Shown here one piece after another: positions 44,707 to 52,445 of a stretch of DNA of 64,000 bases. Source of the stretch: an uncultured Candidatus Melainabacteria bacterium. Lineage in GTDB: Bacteria > Cyanobacteriota > Vampirovibrionia > Gastranaerophilales > Gastranaerophilaceae. The notes beneath the pieces are model-generated. The model did no database searches. It was not told the origin of the DNA and was given only the letters and a program-made list of their open reading frames with translations. A program made the position numbers and the translations under genes. Numbering within the stretch: position 1 is the stretch's first letter; the number at the start of each line of letters is the position of its first letter. The stretch lies in NCBI GenBank assembly GCA_934726055.1, contig CAKVCZ010000011.1, positions 1-64,000 of the forward strand, in the 5' to 3' direction.

Positions 44707-45981
44707 TTATATTATTTTTTCAAAAATTTCTTCAAATTCAGGGAAAGAAATATTTACCCACTGGAAATCCTTTATTGTAATAGGTTTTTCACAAATTAAT
44801 CCTGCTACATACATACTCATGGCAAGTCTGTGATCATGGTAAGTTTCAAGCTCACAATCACCTTTAAGCAATTTTTTACCACTTATTATAAAACCGTCTT
44901 GAGTTTCTTCAATGTCTGCACCAAGCTTTTGTAATTCTGTTACAACTGCCTTTATTCTGTCAGATTCTTTATTCCTTAAATCTTGAGCATCCTTTATTAT
45001 CGTTGTACCCTCAGCTTGTGTAGCTAAAACCGCTATCACAGGAATTTCATCTATCAAACGAGGAATTATATCTCCCGAAATTTGACAGGCTCTTAAAGAA
45101 GATGTTTTAACTCTAATATCACCAACTTCTTCACCTGACACTATTCGTTTATCCAAAATTTCGATATTTCCACCCATATTTTTAACAACATCAATTATTC
45201 CGGTTCTTGTCGGATTTAAACCAACATTTTTTAAAATTATATCCGAATTTGGAACAATTAATCCTGCAACAATAAAAAATGCAGCTGATGAGATATCTCC
45301 ACAAATTGAAATATCTTTTGCTTCAAGTTCCGAGTGCACAATTTTTGTTGTACAACCGCTAAATTCAATATCAGCACCCAAATATTTTAGCATTAGTTCC
45401 GAATGATTTCTTGACAAAAACGGCTCTGTATAAAGAGTTTTCCCTTTTGCATGTAATCCTGCCAAAAGCATGCAAGATTTTACTTGTGCTGATGCCAATT
45501 TTGAACTATATTCAATTCCCTCTAAACATTGGCCGTATATTTTTAATGGAGCCTTATATTCATTTGATTCTATCTTTGCACCCATCAAGGATAATGGCTC
45601 AATTACCCTTTTCATTGGTCTTTTTGATAAACTTTCATCTCCATACAAAACAGAATCAAAATTTTGTCCTGCCAAAATTCCACAAACCAGTCGCATAGTT
45701 GTTCCTGAATTTCCACAATTTAATTTTGACTCAGGAACATTTAATTTGCCGGAAGATTTTATTGTCAAAGCCTGTTCGGATAAAAATTCATATTCTACCC
45801 CAAGCTGAGAAAATAAATTTAATGTAGAGTGGCAATCTGCACCCTTTGAAAAATTTTCTATTCTTGCTTTTCCTTTTGCCAAAGATAATAGCATTATCGC
45901 TCTATGAGAAATTGATTTATCTGACGGTATCTCAATTTCACCTTTTAGACCGAAATTATTTTTTTCAACATATTTATCCAT
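44707..45981 (-). CDS. aroA: 3-phosphoshikimate 1-carboxyvinyltransferase (EPSP synthase)
   Basis: A 424-residue shikimate-pathway enzyme joining shikimate 3-phosphate and PEP. Landmarks: GEIEIPSDKSISHRAIMLLSLA, LNCGNSGTTMRLVCGILAG, DESLSKRPMKRVIEPL, KSCMLLAGLHAKG, the catalytic region RLIDEIPVIAVLATQAEG, LRNKESDRIKAV and YHDHRLAMSM. The segment LNCGNSGTTMRL with the absence of the usual class I GNAGTAMR suggests a class II-type (glyphosate-tolerant) enzyme. No ribosome-binding site is evident before the ATG; a 24-codon ORF ends 9 bases upstream, so translation may be coupled to it. Confidence 0.95.
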   Translation of the reverse strand: MDKYVEKNNFGLKGEIEIPSDKSISHRAIMLLSLAKGKARIENFSKGADCHSTLNLFSQLGVEYEFLSEQALTIKSSGKLNVPESKLNCGNSGTTMRLVCGILAGQNFDSVLYGDESLSKRPMKRVIEPLSLMGAKIESNEYKAPLKIYGQCLEGIEYSSKLASAQVKSCMLLAGLHAKGKTLYTEPFLSRNHSELMLKYLGADIEFSGCTTKIVHSELEAKDISICGDISSAAFFIVAGLIVPNSDIILKNVGLNPTRTGIIDVVKNMGGNIEILDKRIVSGEEVGDIRVKTSSLRACQISGDIIPRLIDEIPVIAVLATQAEGTTIIKDAQDLRNKESDRIKAVVTELQKLGADIEETQDGFIISGKKLLKGDCELETYHDHRLAMSMYVAGLICEKPITIKDFQWVNISFPEFEEIFEKII

Positions 45982-45990
45982 AAATAAATT

Positions 45991-46065
45991 TTAGCATAAA
46001 CCGTTTGGAGGATAAATGAAAAGTTTGCATAAAGTTTTTTTATTGAAAAACGACATGAAAAACAT
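45991..46065 (-). CDS. Possible Phe-rich leader ORF of aroA
   Basis: A 24-codon reading frame (MFFMSFFNKKTLCKLFIYPP, then four more residues) preceded by AAAAGG 7 bases before its ATG and ending 9 bases before aroA. Five Phe and one Tyr in the first 18 residues are suggestive upstream of an aromatic-pathway gene, but TTT/TTC codons are common in such AT-rich DNA and no terminator lies between it and aroA. It overlaps the small plus-strand unit at 46016-46137. Weakly supported. Confidence 0.22.
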   Translation of the reverse strand: MFFMSFFNKKTLCKLFIYPPNGLC

Positions 46066-46137
46066 AAGAAAACCTTTTAGGTTTTACTTACCTCCTCCCC
46101 AAGTCTAGTAGCCGCCATTTGGTGGCTTTTTTTTTAT
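46016..46137 (+). ncRNA. Candidate small RNA or small ORF antisense to the aroA leader
   Basis: A plus-strand unit that must exist to explain the terminator at 46110-46135, since both neighbouring genes run on the minus strand. It contains a 30-codon ORF (46016-46108, MKSLHKVFLLKNDMKNIRKP, then FRFYLPPPQV) with GGAGG 5 bases before its ATG and its stop 1 base before the terminator. It also contains a hairpin AAAACCT/AGGTTTT and an unpaired C-rich stretch ACCTCCTCCCC, which could pair with ribosome-binding sites. Either a tiny protein or a regulatory RNA; no clear promoter was identified. Confidence 0.33.
46110..46135 (+). terminator. Rho-independent terminator
   Basis: AGCCGCCA and TGGTGGCT (one G-T pair) with a 2-base spacing, followed by nine T on the plus strand. 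On the minus strand no T-tail follows, so it is directional. Confidence 0.75.
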
Positions 46138-46167
46138 TATAAAATAAAAGCCATATTTGTTTTTTAA

Positions 46168-48432
46168 TTAGTTATACGCACCTACATGATGATAAACAAA
46201 ATCGTTGTATTCATCTAATGGCATTGGTTTTGCATAATAAAAACCTTGTGCAATATCACAACCTGCTGTTTGCAATATTGAAACTTGTTCCATTGTTTCA
46301 ATACCTTCACAAACAACTTTTGCTTTTAAATCTCTCGCCATCTGTGCAACATGATTTAATACAATAAAGCCTCTTTCAGTATATGTTGCTTCGTTTATAA
46401 ATCCTCTATCGAGTTTTAAAACATTTACAGGAAGTTTTCTTAGCATATTTAAAGAAGAATATCCAACACCAAAATCATCCATTGCAATTGTGTAACCAAG
46501 TTCTTGAAGTTTTACAATAGTCGAATTTACAGCACCCTCATTGTCTAAAAATGCACTTTCTGTTAGTTCTAACTCTAAATATTTTTTAGGAACATCATAA
46601 GTTTTTACAAGGTTTTCAATTGTTTCTACCAAATTTTCATATTTGAAATGAATTCTGGAAATATTTACTGATATCGGTAATGGTTCTAATCCTGCTTCTA
46701 GCCAAGAATGGATGGCTTTACAAGCTTGTTCCCACATATATCTGTCTGCATCAACAATAAAACCATTTTTTTCAAATAACGGAATGAATTTATATGGAGG
46801 AATTAAACCTTTTTTAGGATGATTCCATCGAATTAAAGCTTCAGAGCCGCATGGTTTTATAGTCTTCATATCAATTTTTGGCTGAAGATACATTACAAAC
46901 TGACCATTTTCCAATGCAGTTTTCATTTCATCTTCAATTTCTTTATCTGCCATTATTGCAAGACTTAAACTTTCATCGTAAAACGCATAACTATGATCAA
47001 CTAAACCTTTGATAGTTCTTTTTGCCAGGTTAGCTTTATCACACATCTTATTAATTTGAATATCTTTATCTACAATTTTGTAAATACCAAAAGATGGAAC
47101 AACATTAATATTTAGTTTTATGGCTTCTATATCGCTTTTAATTTTTTCAACCAAATCTATTAAATCCTGTTCTTGCTCATATTTACACATTATTGAAAAC
47201 ACATCATCATTCAAACGTGCATATATACCGTTTTCTGCAATATTTTTAGATAGAATTTTAGCAATATCTCTTAAAATTCTATCACCCATTTTTGTGTTAT
47301 AAACTTCATTTACTATCTTAAATCCATCAATATCCATCAATATGACAGCAAGTTTTATTTCATCATTCAAATGATTCAATAAGATTTTTTCACCTTCTAA
47401 ATAAAAACTTGTTTTGTTTAAACTATCCGTAACATCATCTTGAAGTGCCATATCCATAATCATATTTGTTGATTTTTGACGCATCGCAACACTGTATCTT
47501 ATACCGATAATTACAATTAAATTAATTATCAAGAAAAATACAACTGCATATCTTAATACAGCATTTGAATTGTGGCTGATTGCACTAAACGGTAATATCG
47601 CTAATATTTTCCAATTGTTATAACCAATCGGAACGAATGCCGCAACTTTCTTTACGCCATACATATCTTTAAACCAATAACTAATCGGTTGAGTAGCTTT
47701 TAGAGCTTTTTGTCGCTGAGCAACAGGAACATCATTGTTTTCAAAAATAGATTTTTTCAAAACAGCATTCGGACTATCGTCCCTTAAAATTAAATTTCCA
47801 TCCCCATCTACAATATGAACCACCGCTTCATCATTAAACGCTGTAATATCTATTGCATTGGTATAGTCTTGAGCACTGTGTGCACCCGTTAAAACGGCCT
47901 CTACTTTACCATTAATTTTTACAGGTACAGAATATAAAACAATTAGTTTGTTGTTATCATAAAAAGAACCAAAGAAATCAATAAAACGATTACCTTTCAT
48001 ACTTTCTTGGAAGTATTTATAATCTTTTACGTTTAAAACAGGAATAAATCCGACATGAGAATCATAAATAGTAACATTACCGGCTTTATCCACAAGTCCC
48101 ATTGAATAAAATCTTGTGTTTTTTATCGCAGTTTTTAAACCCAATTTTGCATCTTTGTTTAGTAATAATTCAGGATTGTTTTCCAAAAGCTGAGCATATA
48201 AATTAAGGGTTTGAAAATCTCCGTTGATAAGAACATTCGCAGATATTGCACTCTGTTTTGCAACTTGTGTAATATGACTTTCAATTTCATATCTCTCATT
48301 TTTCAACAATAACTGAATGAATAAAATACTCAATAAAACCAATACGAGAACAACCGCAGTAAAGACTGCAACGATATATTTACGTCGTCTTTTACTTTCT
48401 TCCAGTTTTAAAATTAAGTTAGATGCTACCAC
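46168..48432 (-). CDS. Membrane sensor with dCache, degenerate GGDEF and EAL domains
   Basis: A 754-residue protein acting on cyclic di-GMP. A transmembrane helix (about 18-42), an extracytoplasmic dCache-like sensor (about 45-285) and a second helix (about 290-312) come first. The GGDEF domain (about 335-490) has LNDDV in place of the GGDEF signature, so cyclase activity is unlikely. The EAL domain (about 505-750) keeps EALIRWNHP, ELTESAF, DDFGVGYSSL and KLDRGFI, so phosphodiesterase activity is likely. A GTG directly after the coaE stop is the start, with GGAG 9 bases before it. The gene ends a four-gene operon. Confidence 0.9.
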   Translation of the reverse strand: MVASNLILKLEESKRRRKYIVAVFTAVVLVLVLLSILFIQLLLKNERYEIESHITQVAKQSAISANVLINGDFQTLNLYAQLLENNPELLLNKDAKLGLKTAIKNTRFYSMGLVDKAGNVTIYDSHVGFIPVLNVKDYKYFQESMKGNRFIDFFGSFYDNNKLIVLYSVPVKINGKVEAVLTGAHSAQDYTNAIDITAFNDEAVVHIVDGDGNLILRDDSPNAVLKKSIFENNDVPVAQRQKALKATQPISYWFKDMYGVKKVAAFVPIGYNNWKILAILPFSAISHNSNAVLRYAVVFFLIINLIVIIGIRYSVAMRQKSTNMIMDMALQDDVTDSLNKTSFYLEGEKILLNHLNDEIKLAVILMDIDGFKIVNEVYNTKMGDRILRDIAKILSKNIAENGIYARLNDDVFSIMCKYEQEQDLIDLVEKIKSDIEAIKLNINVVPSFGIYKIVDKDIQINKMCDKANLAKRTIKGLVDHSYAFYDESLSLAIMADKEIEDEMKTALENGQFVMYLQPKIDMKTIKPCGSEALIRWNHPKKGLIPPYKFIPLFEKNGFIVDADRYMWEQACKAIHSWLEAGLEPLPISVNISRIHFKYENLVETIENLVKTYDVPKKYLELELTESAFLDNEGAVNSTIVKLQELGYTIAMDDFGVGYSSLNMLRKLPVNVLKLDRGFINEATYTERGFIVLNHVAQMARDLKAKVVCEGIETMEQVSILQTAGCDIAQGFYYAKPMPLDEYNDFVYHHVGAYN

Positions 48433-49026
48433 CTATTTATGCTCCATTGTCCTCAGTAAAATTATAAACTTATTTATCTCATTTTGCAAGTCAGAAATAT
48501 TTGTATTGTTACAAATCACAAAATCAGACTTTAAAATCTTTTCTTCTTGACCTAATTGAGAATTTAGCCTGTATAAAGCATCTTCTCTTGTTAGAGAATT
48601 CCTTTTCATCAGCCGTTCTAATCTTATTTCATCATCTGTTTTTATAAATAAAATTTTATCAAATTCATTTTGCCATCCGACTTCAAACAAAAGAGGTATT
48701 GAGATGAATACATAATCTTTGTCAGAATTTTCGATAAATTTGTTTTTTATTTCTTGCTTTAATTTCGGATAAATTATATTTTCTAATCTTTTTTTTAAAT
48801 TTTTATCCTTAAAAACAACATCTCCAAGTTTTTTCCTCGAAATACAGTTTTTTTCATCTGTAATATTAAACTCTCTAAAGTCTTCTATAACTTTATTTGC
48901 ATTATCTTCTAAAATATTATGGGCAAGAACATCCGTATCAAAAACGACAAATCCAGTCTGTTTTAAGATATTTTCCACAGTAGATTTACCACAGGCAATA
49001 TTTCCAACAATTGCAATTTTAAGCAT
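48433..49026 (-). CDS. coaE: Dephospho-CoA kinase
   Basis: A 197-residue enzyme for the last step of coenzyme A synthesis. P-loop GNIACGKST is close to the N-terminus, followed by FDTDVLAHNIL (substrate Asp pair), FISIPLLFEVGWQNEFD and RLERLMKRNSLTREDALYRL (lid). The ATG at 49026 overlaps the stop of the pseudouridine synthase gene by 8 bases; a TTG 12 bases earlier is less likely. Confidence 0.94.
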   Translation of the reverse strand: MLKIAIVGNIACGKSTVENILKQTGFVVFDTDVLAHNILEDNANKVIEDFREFNITDEKNCISRKKLGDVVFKDKNLKKRLENIIYPKLKQEIKNKFIENSDKDYVFISIPLLFEVGWQNEFDKILFIKTDDEIRLERLMKRNSLTREDALYRLNSQLGQEEKILKSDFVICNNTNISDLQNEINKFIILLRTMEHK

Positions 49027-49759
49027 TTTTACTCGCAATCTTACTCAAATAAACTTTTAATTCCTTTATTTGTTTTGGTTTTATAGGTTTTATTTCACCC
49101 TTTTTTATGCCGTCAAGATTTATCGTTGCATGTTGAATTCGCTTCAAAGATTGCACTTCAAAACCTAAATAAGCAAACATTTTTCTAATTTGTCTATTTA
49201 AACCTTGATATAATACAACTTGCATTAATGTTGATTTATTAGAAATTTCTATAACACCAACATCTGCATAAGCTTTTTTACCTTCCTCAATTTCTATACC
49301 CGATGCCATTTGATTAATGTGATTTTGATTAATTCTGCCATCAATTCTTACAATATAAACCTTTGGAACTTTTACGGAAGGATGAGTTAACTGATTTATC
49401 AAATCGCCATCATTTGTCATTATCAAAAGTCCGGTAGAATCTTTATCTAATCGACCAACAGGATTTAGTTTTTTCATTTCTTCAGGCAATATGTCATATA
49501 TTGTTTTTCTGCCTTTTTCATCGTCCGATGTTGTAATATAACCTGCCGGTTTATAAAATCTATAATATTCAAGTTTTTTTGGATGTATTAACTTTCCGTC
49601 TATAAAAACTTTATCTTTTTCTCCGACTAAAAAACCTAACTCTTGAACTTTTTTTCCGTTAACATTGACTTTTCCCTGCTCTATTAACGCATCTGCATCA
49701 CGCCTTGAACATATACCTGATGACGCAATATATTTGTTAAGTCTTGTCTTTGAAGTCAT
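49019..49759 (-). CDS. rRNA pseudouridine synthase, RluB/RsuA family
   Basis: A 246-residue RNA-modifying enzyme. An S4 domain (about 5-50, RLNKYIASSGICSRRDADALI) is followed by the catalytic domain with YRFYKPAGYITTS, the signature GRLDKDSTGLLIMTNDGDL containing the catalytic Asp, and LYQGLNRQIRKMFAYLG. The target uridine (16S or 23S rRNA) is not decided here. The start overlaps the thioesterase stop by one base. Confidence 0.93.
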   Translation of the reverse strand: MTSKTRLNKYIASSGICSRRDADALIEQGKVNVNGKKVQELGFLVGEKDKVFIDGKLIHPKKLEYYRFYKPAGYITTSDDEKGRKTIYDILPEEMKKLNPVGRLDKDSTGLLIMTNDGDLINQLTHPSVKVPKVYIVRIDGRINQNHINQMASGIEIEEGKKAYADVGVIEISNKSTLMQVVLYQGLNRQIRKMFAYLGFEVQSLKRIQHATINLDGIKKGEIKPIKPKQIKELKVYLSKIASKNA

Positions 49760-50166
49760 TATTCACCGACCTTTTTCACAAATTCCTGTAATGCATCAGG
49801 AAATGTTCTATATATTGAGCCGTCATTATGTGTCGCAACAACCTTTACATGTGCTTCAACATGCAACTTATTTTCTTTTGCGTCATATATCTTTTGCAAA
49901 AATGTCATTGATAGCCTTGAAGTTTCTTCCAACTCCGTAACAATCAACAATTCTTCTTCTAACCTTGCAGGCATTTTGTATCGAATATTTATTTCAACAA
50001 CAGGCAATACAACATCACTTTCAAACATCTTTGCAAGCGAATATCCGACACTTTCACAAAGGCCCATTCTTCCCATTTCCAACCATCTTAAATATGAACC
50101 ATGCCAAACATGACCATACGCATCGGTATCAGAATAAAAAACTTTTTGTTTAAACTCGTGTTTCAT
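49759..50166 (-). CDS. Acyl-CoA thioesterase, YbgC/4HBT type
   Basis: A hot-dog-fold hydrolase of 135 residues, the usual family length when started at the ATG at 50166. The active-site region YSDTDAYGHVWHGSYLRWLEMGR contains the catalytic Asp and the following aromatic/His positions. Likely substrate is a short or aromatic acyl-CoA. A longer form starting with TTG at 50202 is possible but lacks support; neither start has a strong ribosome-binding site. First gene of the operon leading to coaE and the GGDEF-EAL gene. Confidence 0.85.
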   Translation of the reverse strand: MKHEFKQKVFYSDTDAYGHVWHGSYLRWLEMGRMGLCESVGYSLAKMFESDVVLPVVEINIRYKMPARLEEELLIVTELEETSRLSMTFLQKIYDAKENKLHVEAHVKVVATHNDGSIYRTFPDALQEFVKKVGE

Positions 50167-50260
50167 ACATTTGATATTACCACAAATCATCTGATACGAC
50201 AATTCGCAAAAATTTTTTTATTGTGTATAATTATAAAACATAAAAATGAAAGGAGATATT

Positions 50261-50395
50261 ATGAAATACGTATGCACACTATGTGATTGGGTTTATGACG
50301 AAGAAACTGAAGGCAAAAAATTTGCTGAATTGCCTGAAGATTACGCATGTCCACTATGCGGGGCTGATAAATCAAATTTTGAACTATCTGAATAG
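50261..50395 (+). CDS. Rubredoxin
   Basis: A 44-residue iron protein for electron transfer. Two knuckles hold the iron: CTLCDWVYDEETEG and CPLCGADKSNFEL, with the conserved aromatic residues. About 8 residues shorter than most rubredoxins, mainly because the middle loop (KKFAELPEDYA) is compact and lacks the usual G-x-P-W segment. AGGAG stands 5 bases before the ATG, and TTCGCA-17-TATAAT lies upstream as a promoter. Typically linked to oxidative-stress tolerance in anaerobes. Confidence 0.93.
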   Translation: MKYVCTLCDWVYDEETEGKKFAELPEDYACPLCGADKSNFELSE

Positions 50396-50477
50396 TAACA
50401 AATTTGTAACAAATTAACTCCATGATAGCAAATATATTTTTTACCAGGGTTATTTAATATATAAGGATAGGAAAAAT

Positions 50478-50897
50478 ATGAACATTAATCCGGTAAGTTT
50501 TAATTCAGCTAATTTTTGTGCATTACCAACAAAGCAAGCAGAAATGCCATCAGAGCAGTATATTTACAAAACTGTATCTGAAAATCAAGGAGATTCTCCA
50601 CAAATAAGCAACAAGGAAAAATTCCTAAATGCTTGTTCTAAAGTTAAAACAGCATGCATAAAGGGAGCTAAATTTGTTAAAGAAAACAAATCTGCAATAG
50701 GTACGGGTGCAATTGCTTTAGGCAAGGGCTTGCTTGCATCTTGTACAGTTTTAGGAGCAACTCAACTTGCAAATAAGATTTTTAGAGCAGACGTTGAAAA
50801 ATTCGCAGGCAAATTGGCAGTTATTGGCGGAGTTGCAATGACAGCAGCAGATGCCATAAAAAACAAAGATAAATTCGTTAAAAACAAAGAGTCTTAA
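50478..50897 (+). CDS. Unrecognised small protein with MNINPVSFN N-terminus
   Basis: A 139-residue protein of no known family. It opens with MNINPVSFNSANFCALP, resembling the start of the uridine-kinase-like protein. The central part is Lys-rich (about 50-80). A Gly/Ala-rich hydrophobic stretch (about 78-100, GTGAIALGKGLLASCTVLGA) and another near 115-130 could be membrane-associated helices. It ends with a basic tail. AAGGATAGGAAAAAT precedes the ATG and a terminator follows. Confidence 0.7.
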   Translation: MNINPVSFNSANFCALPTKQAEMPSEQYIYKTVSENQGDSPQISNKEKFLNACSKVKTACIKGAKFVKENKSAIGTGAIALGKGLLASCTVLGATQLANKIFRADVEKFAGKLAVIGGVAMTAADAIKNKDKFVKNKES

Positions 50898-50929
50898 TCA
50901 GGCAAACAATAAATGCGCGAGCGATAAAT

Positions 50930-50957
50930 AAATCCGGCAAATTAACTTGTCGGGTTT
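50930..50957 (+). terminator. Terminator of the 139-residue protein gene
   Basis: AAATCCGGCAA and TTGTCGGGTTT pair (with G-T pairs) around ATTAAC, followed by T-rich sequence. Confidence 0.65.
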
Positions 50958-50980
50958 ATTATTTTCTAATAGTTTTTGCA

Positions 50981-51004
50981 AAAAAAAGGACATATAAATG
51001 TCCT
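50981..51004 (-). terminator. Terminator of sepF
   Basis: AGGACAT and ATGTCCT around ATAA; on the minus strand a run of eight T follows. Confidence 0.75.
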
Positions 51005-51040
51005 AAAAATCCAACTATCACAAATCATATTTAATACATA

Positions 51041-51544
51041 CTATAATGTTCTACCAGACCAAATAGTTTCTCCCAATTTAGCTTGTGTTTGTGCAGCATC
51101 AACTGTTAATGTAACGTTATTTGGTGTAAATACAAATACCATATCACCAACTTTTTGAGGTTGACCGTTTAGAGCACTTGCAGCACCACAAACAAAATCT
51201 ATTGTTCTTTGAGATTGTTCTTTGTCTAATAAATGTAAATTTAAAACAATTGTTTTTCTATCTTTTAAATTTTGTACGATTTGACCAGCTTCACCAAATG
51301 AGCGAGGTTCAATAATCATAACTTCAGTACCTCTCATATTCGGATGAGAAATAACTTTTAAATCTGCTCTATCATTTTTTGCTTGAAATGGTGATTGTTG
51401 ATAAGAAGGTGCTAATGCTAAATTATCTTCTGTTTCATATTCATCATCAACTTCATCCATCATATTTTCAAAAACGTCATCGCGTTGTTCTAATCCTTGT
51501 GTTAAAAAATCCACAATACCTTTAATTTTTTCTGTAATAGCCAC
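51041..51544 (-). CDS. sepF: Cell division protein SepF
   Basis: A 167-residue FtsZ-binding protein anchoring the division ring. An N-terminal stretch (about 1-20) can act as an amphipathic membrane helix, then an acidic linker, then the SepF core with DLKVISHPNMRGTEVMIIEPRSFGEAGQIVQNLKDRKTIVLNLHLLD and RTIDFVCGAASALNGQPQKVGDMVFVFTP. SepF occurs in Gram-positives and cyanobacteria. The GTG at 51544 is the start because GGAGGA lies 7 bases before it; an upstream TTG lies within that site. It follows the yggS-like gene. Confidence 0.93.
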   Translation of the reverse strand: MAITEKIKGIVDFLTQGLEQRDDVFENMMDEVDDEYETEDNLALAPSYQQSPFQAKNDRADLKVISHPNMRGTEVMIIEPRSFGEAGQIVQNLKDRKTIVLNLHLLDKEQSQRTIDFVCGAASALNGQPQKVGDMVFVFTPNNVTLTVDAAQTQAKLGETIWSGRTL

Positions 51545-51562
51545 TAATTCGTCCTCCAATTA

Positions 51563-52237
51563 TTATGTACTAAATAGTTTTCTGCCAATTCGCAACATTG
51601 TTGCGCCATGTTTGACAGCAATATGATAGTCATTGCTCATACCCATTGAAATATTCTGCATTTCAACACCAAATTCAGAAGATAATTTTAATTGAGTTTG
51701 TCTTATATCCTCAAATAAACTTTCTAATTCCTGCTCATCAGCTTCAAATGGTGCAATATTCATTAAACCCAAAATTTTAATACCCTTTAACTCTGCAAGA
51801 CTACTAAAATTTTCTTCTAAAGTCCTCTTTGAAAATCCAAATTTTTGTTCTTCCTCAGCATTGTTCAACTGGACAAAAACATCTTGAACTTTTCCTTGTC
51901 TAACTGCTTCATTTGAAACAACCTCAGCAAGTTTTACCGAATCAATTGAATGAATAACATCGAAATTTGCGACCACTTTTGAAACTTTGTTCGTTTGCAA
52001 ATGACCAATAAAATGAAATTTCGAGTTTTCTTTAATCTCTTGCGGTAACGTGTTTATTTTCTCAACTGCCTCTACTGCTCTTGATTCCCCGAAGTTTCTT
52101 AATCCGACTTTATAGCCATCAACTATTGCATCCACTCCGAAGTATTTTGTTACTGCGATTATTTCCGGTGTATAAGGTGCGATTTGTTCTTGTATTTCTA
52201 ATAAATTATTTTTTATATTTTCGATTGTCATAATCAT
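51563..52237 (-). CDS. YggS-family PLP-binding protein
   Basis: A 224-residue PROSC/YlmE-type protein that binds pyridoxal phosphate and balances vitamin B6 and amino-acid pools. The PLP lysine is in IIAVTKYFG near residue 32. Other landmarks are NFGESRAVEAVEKI, FHFIGHLQTNKV, IHSIDSVKLAE and GLMNIAPFE, and the phosphate-binding LSMGMSNDYHIAVKHGATMLRIG-type end. The yggS-sepF pairing matches the division cluster of cyanobacteria and Gram-positives. Two ATGs, 52237 and 52231, are equally possible. Confidence 0.92.
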   Translation of the reverse strand: MIMTIENIKNNLLEIQEQIAPYTPEIIAVTKYFGVDAIVDGYKVGLRNFGESRAVEAVEKINTLPQEIKENSKFHFIGHLQTNKVSKVVANFDVIHSIDSVKLAEVVSNEAVRQGKVQDVFVQLNNAEEEQKFGFSKRTLEENFSSLAELKGIKILGLMNIAPFEADEQELESLFEDIRQTQLKLSSEFGVEMQNISMGMSNDYHIAVKHGATMLRIGRKLFST

Positions 52238-52336
52238 CGTCCATACAAGAATCCGTCCGTTTCTTGAACATATATCAATTATAAACCTTATTCATGTTCA
52301 AGACAACTTTTTTATTACTGTCATATTTGTTTTGGG

Positions 52337-52433
52337 CTAAAACCATGTGAACACATGGTTTTAGGATATCTCTAAAAACTTAACAAAACTTAATCTATTA
52401 AGTTTTTATGTTCGGGTGCATATTTGCACCCGA
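52337..52433. terminator. Two hairpins between flgE and yggS
   Basis: CTAAAACCATGTG (52337-52349) with its perfect complement (52352-52364), and TCGGGTGCA (52412-52420) with TGCACCCGA (52425-52433). Both lie downstream of flgE on the minus strand. Neither has a strong T-tail there, so they may be terminators or RNA 3'-end stabilisers. Confidence 0.45.
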
Positions 52434-52445
52434 TTTAATTATTCA

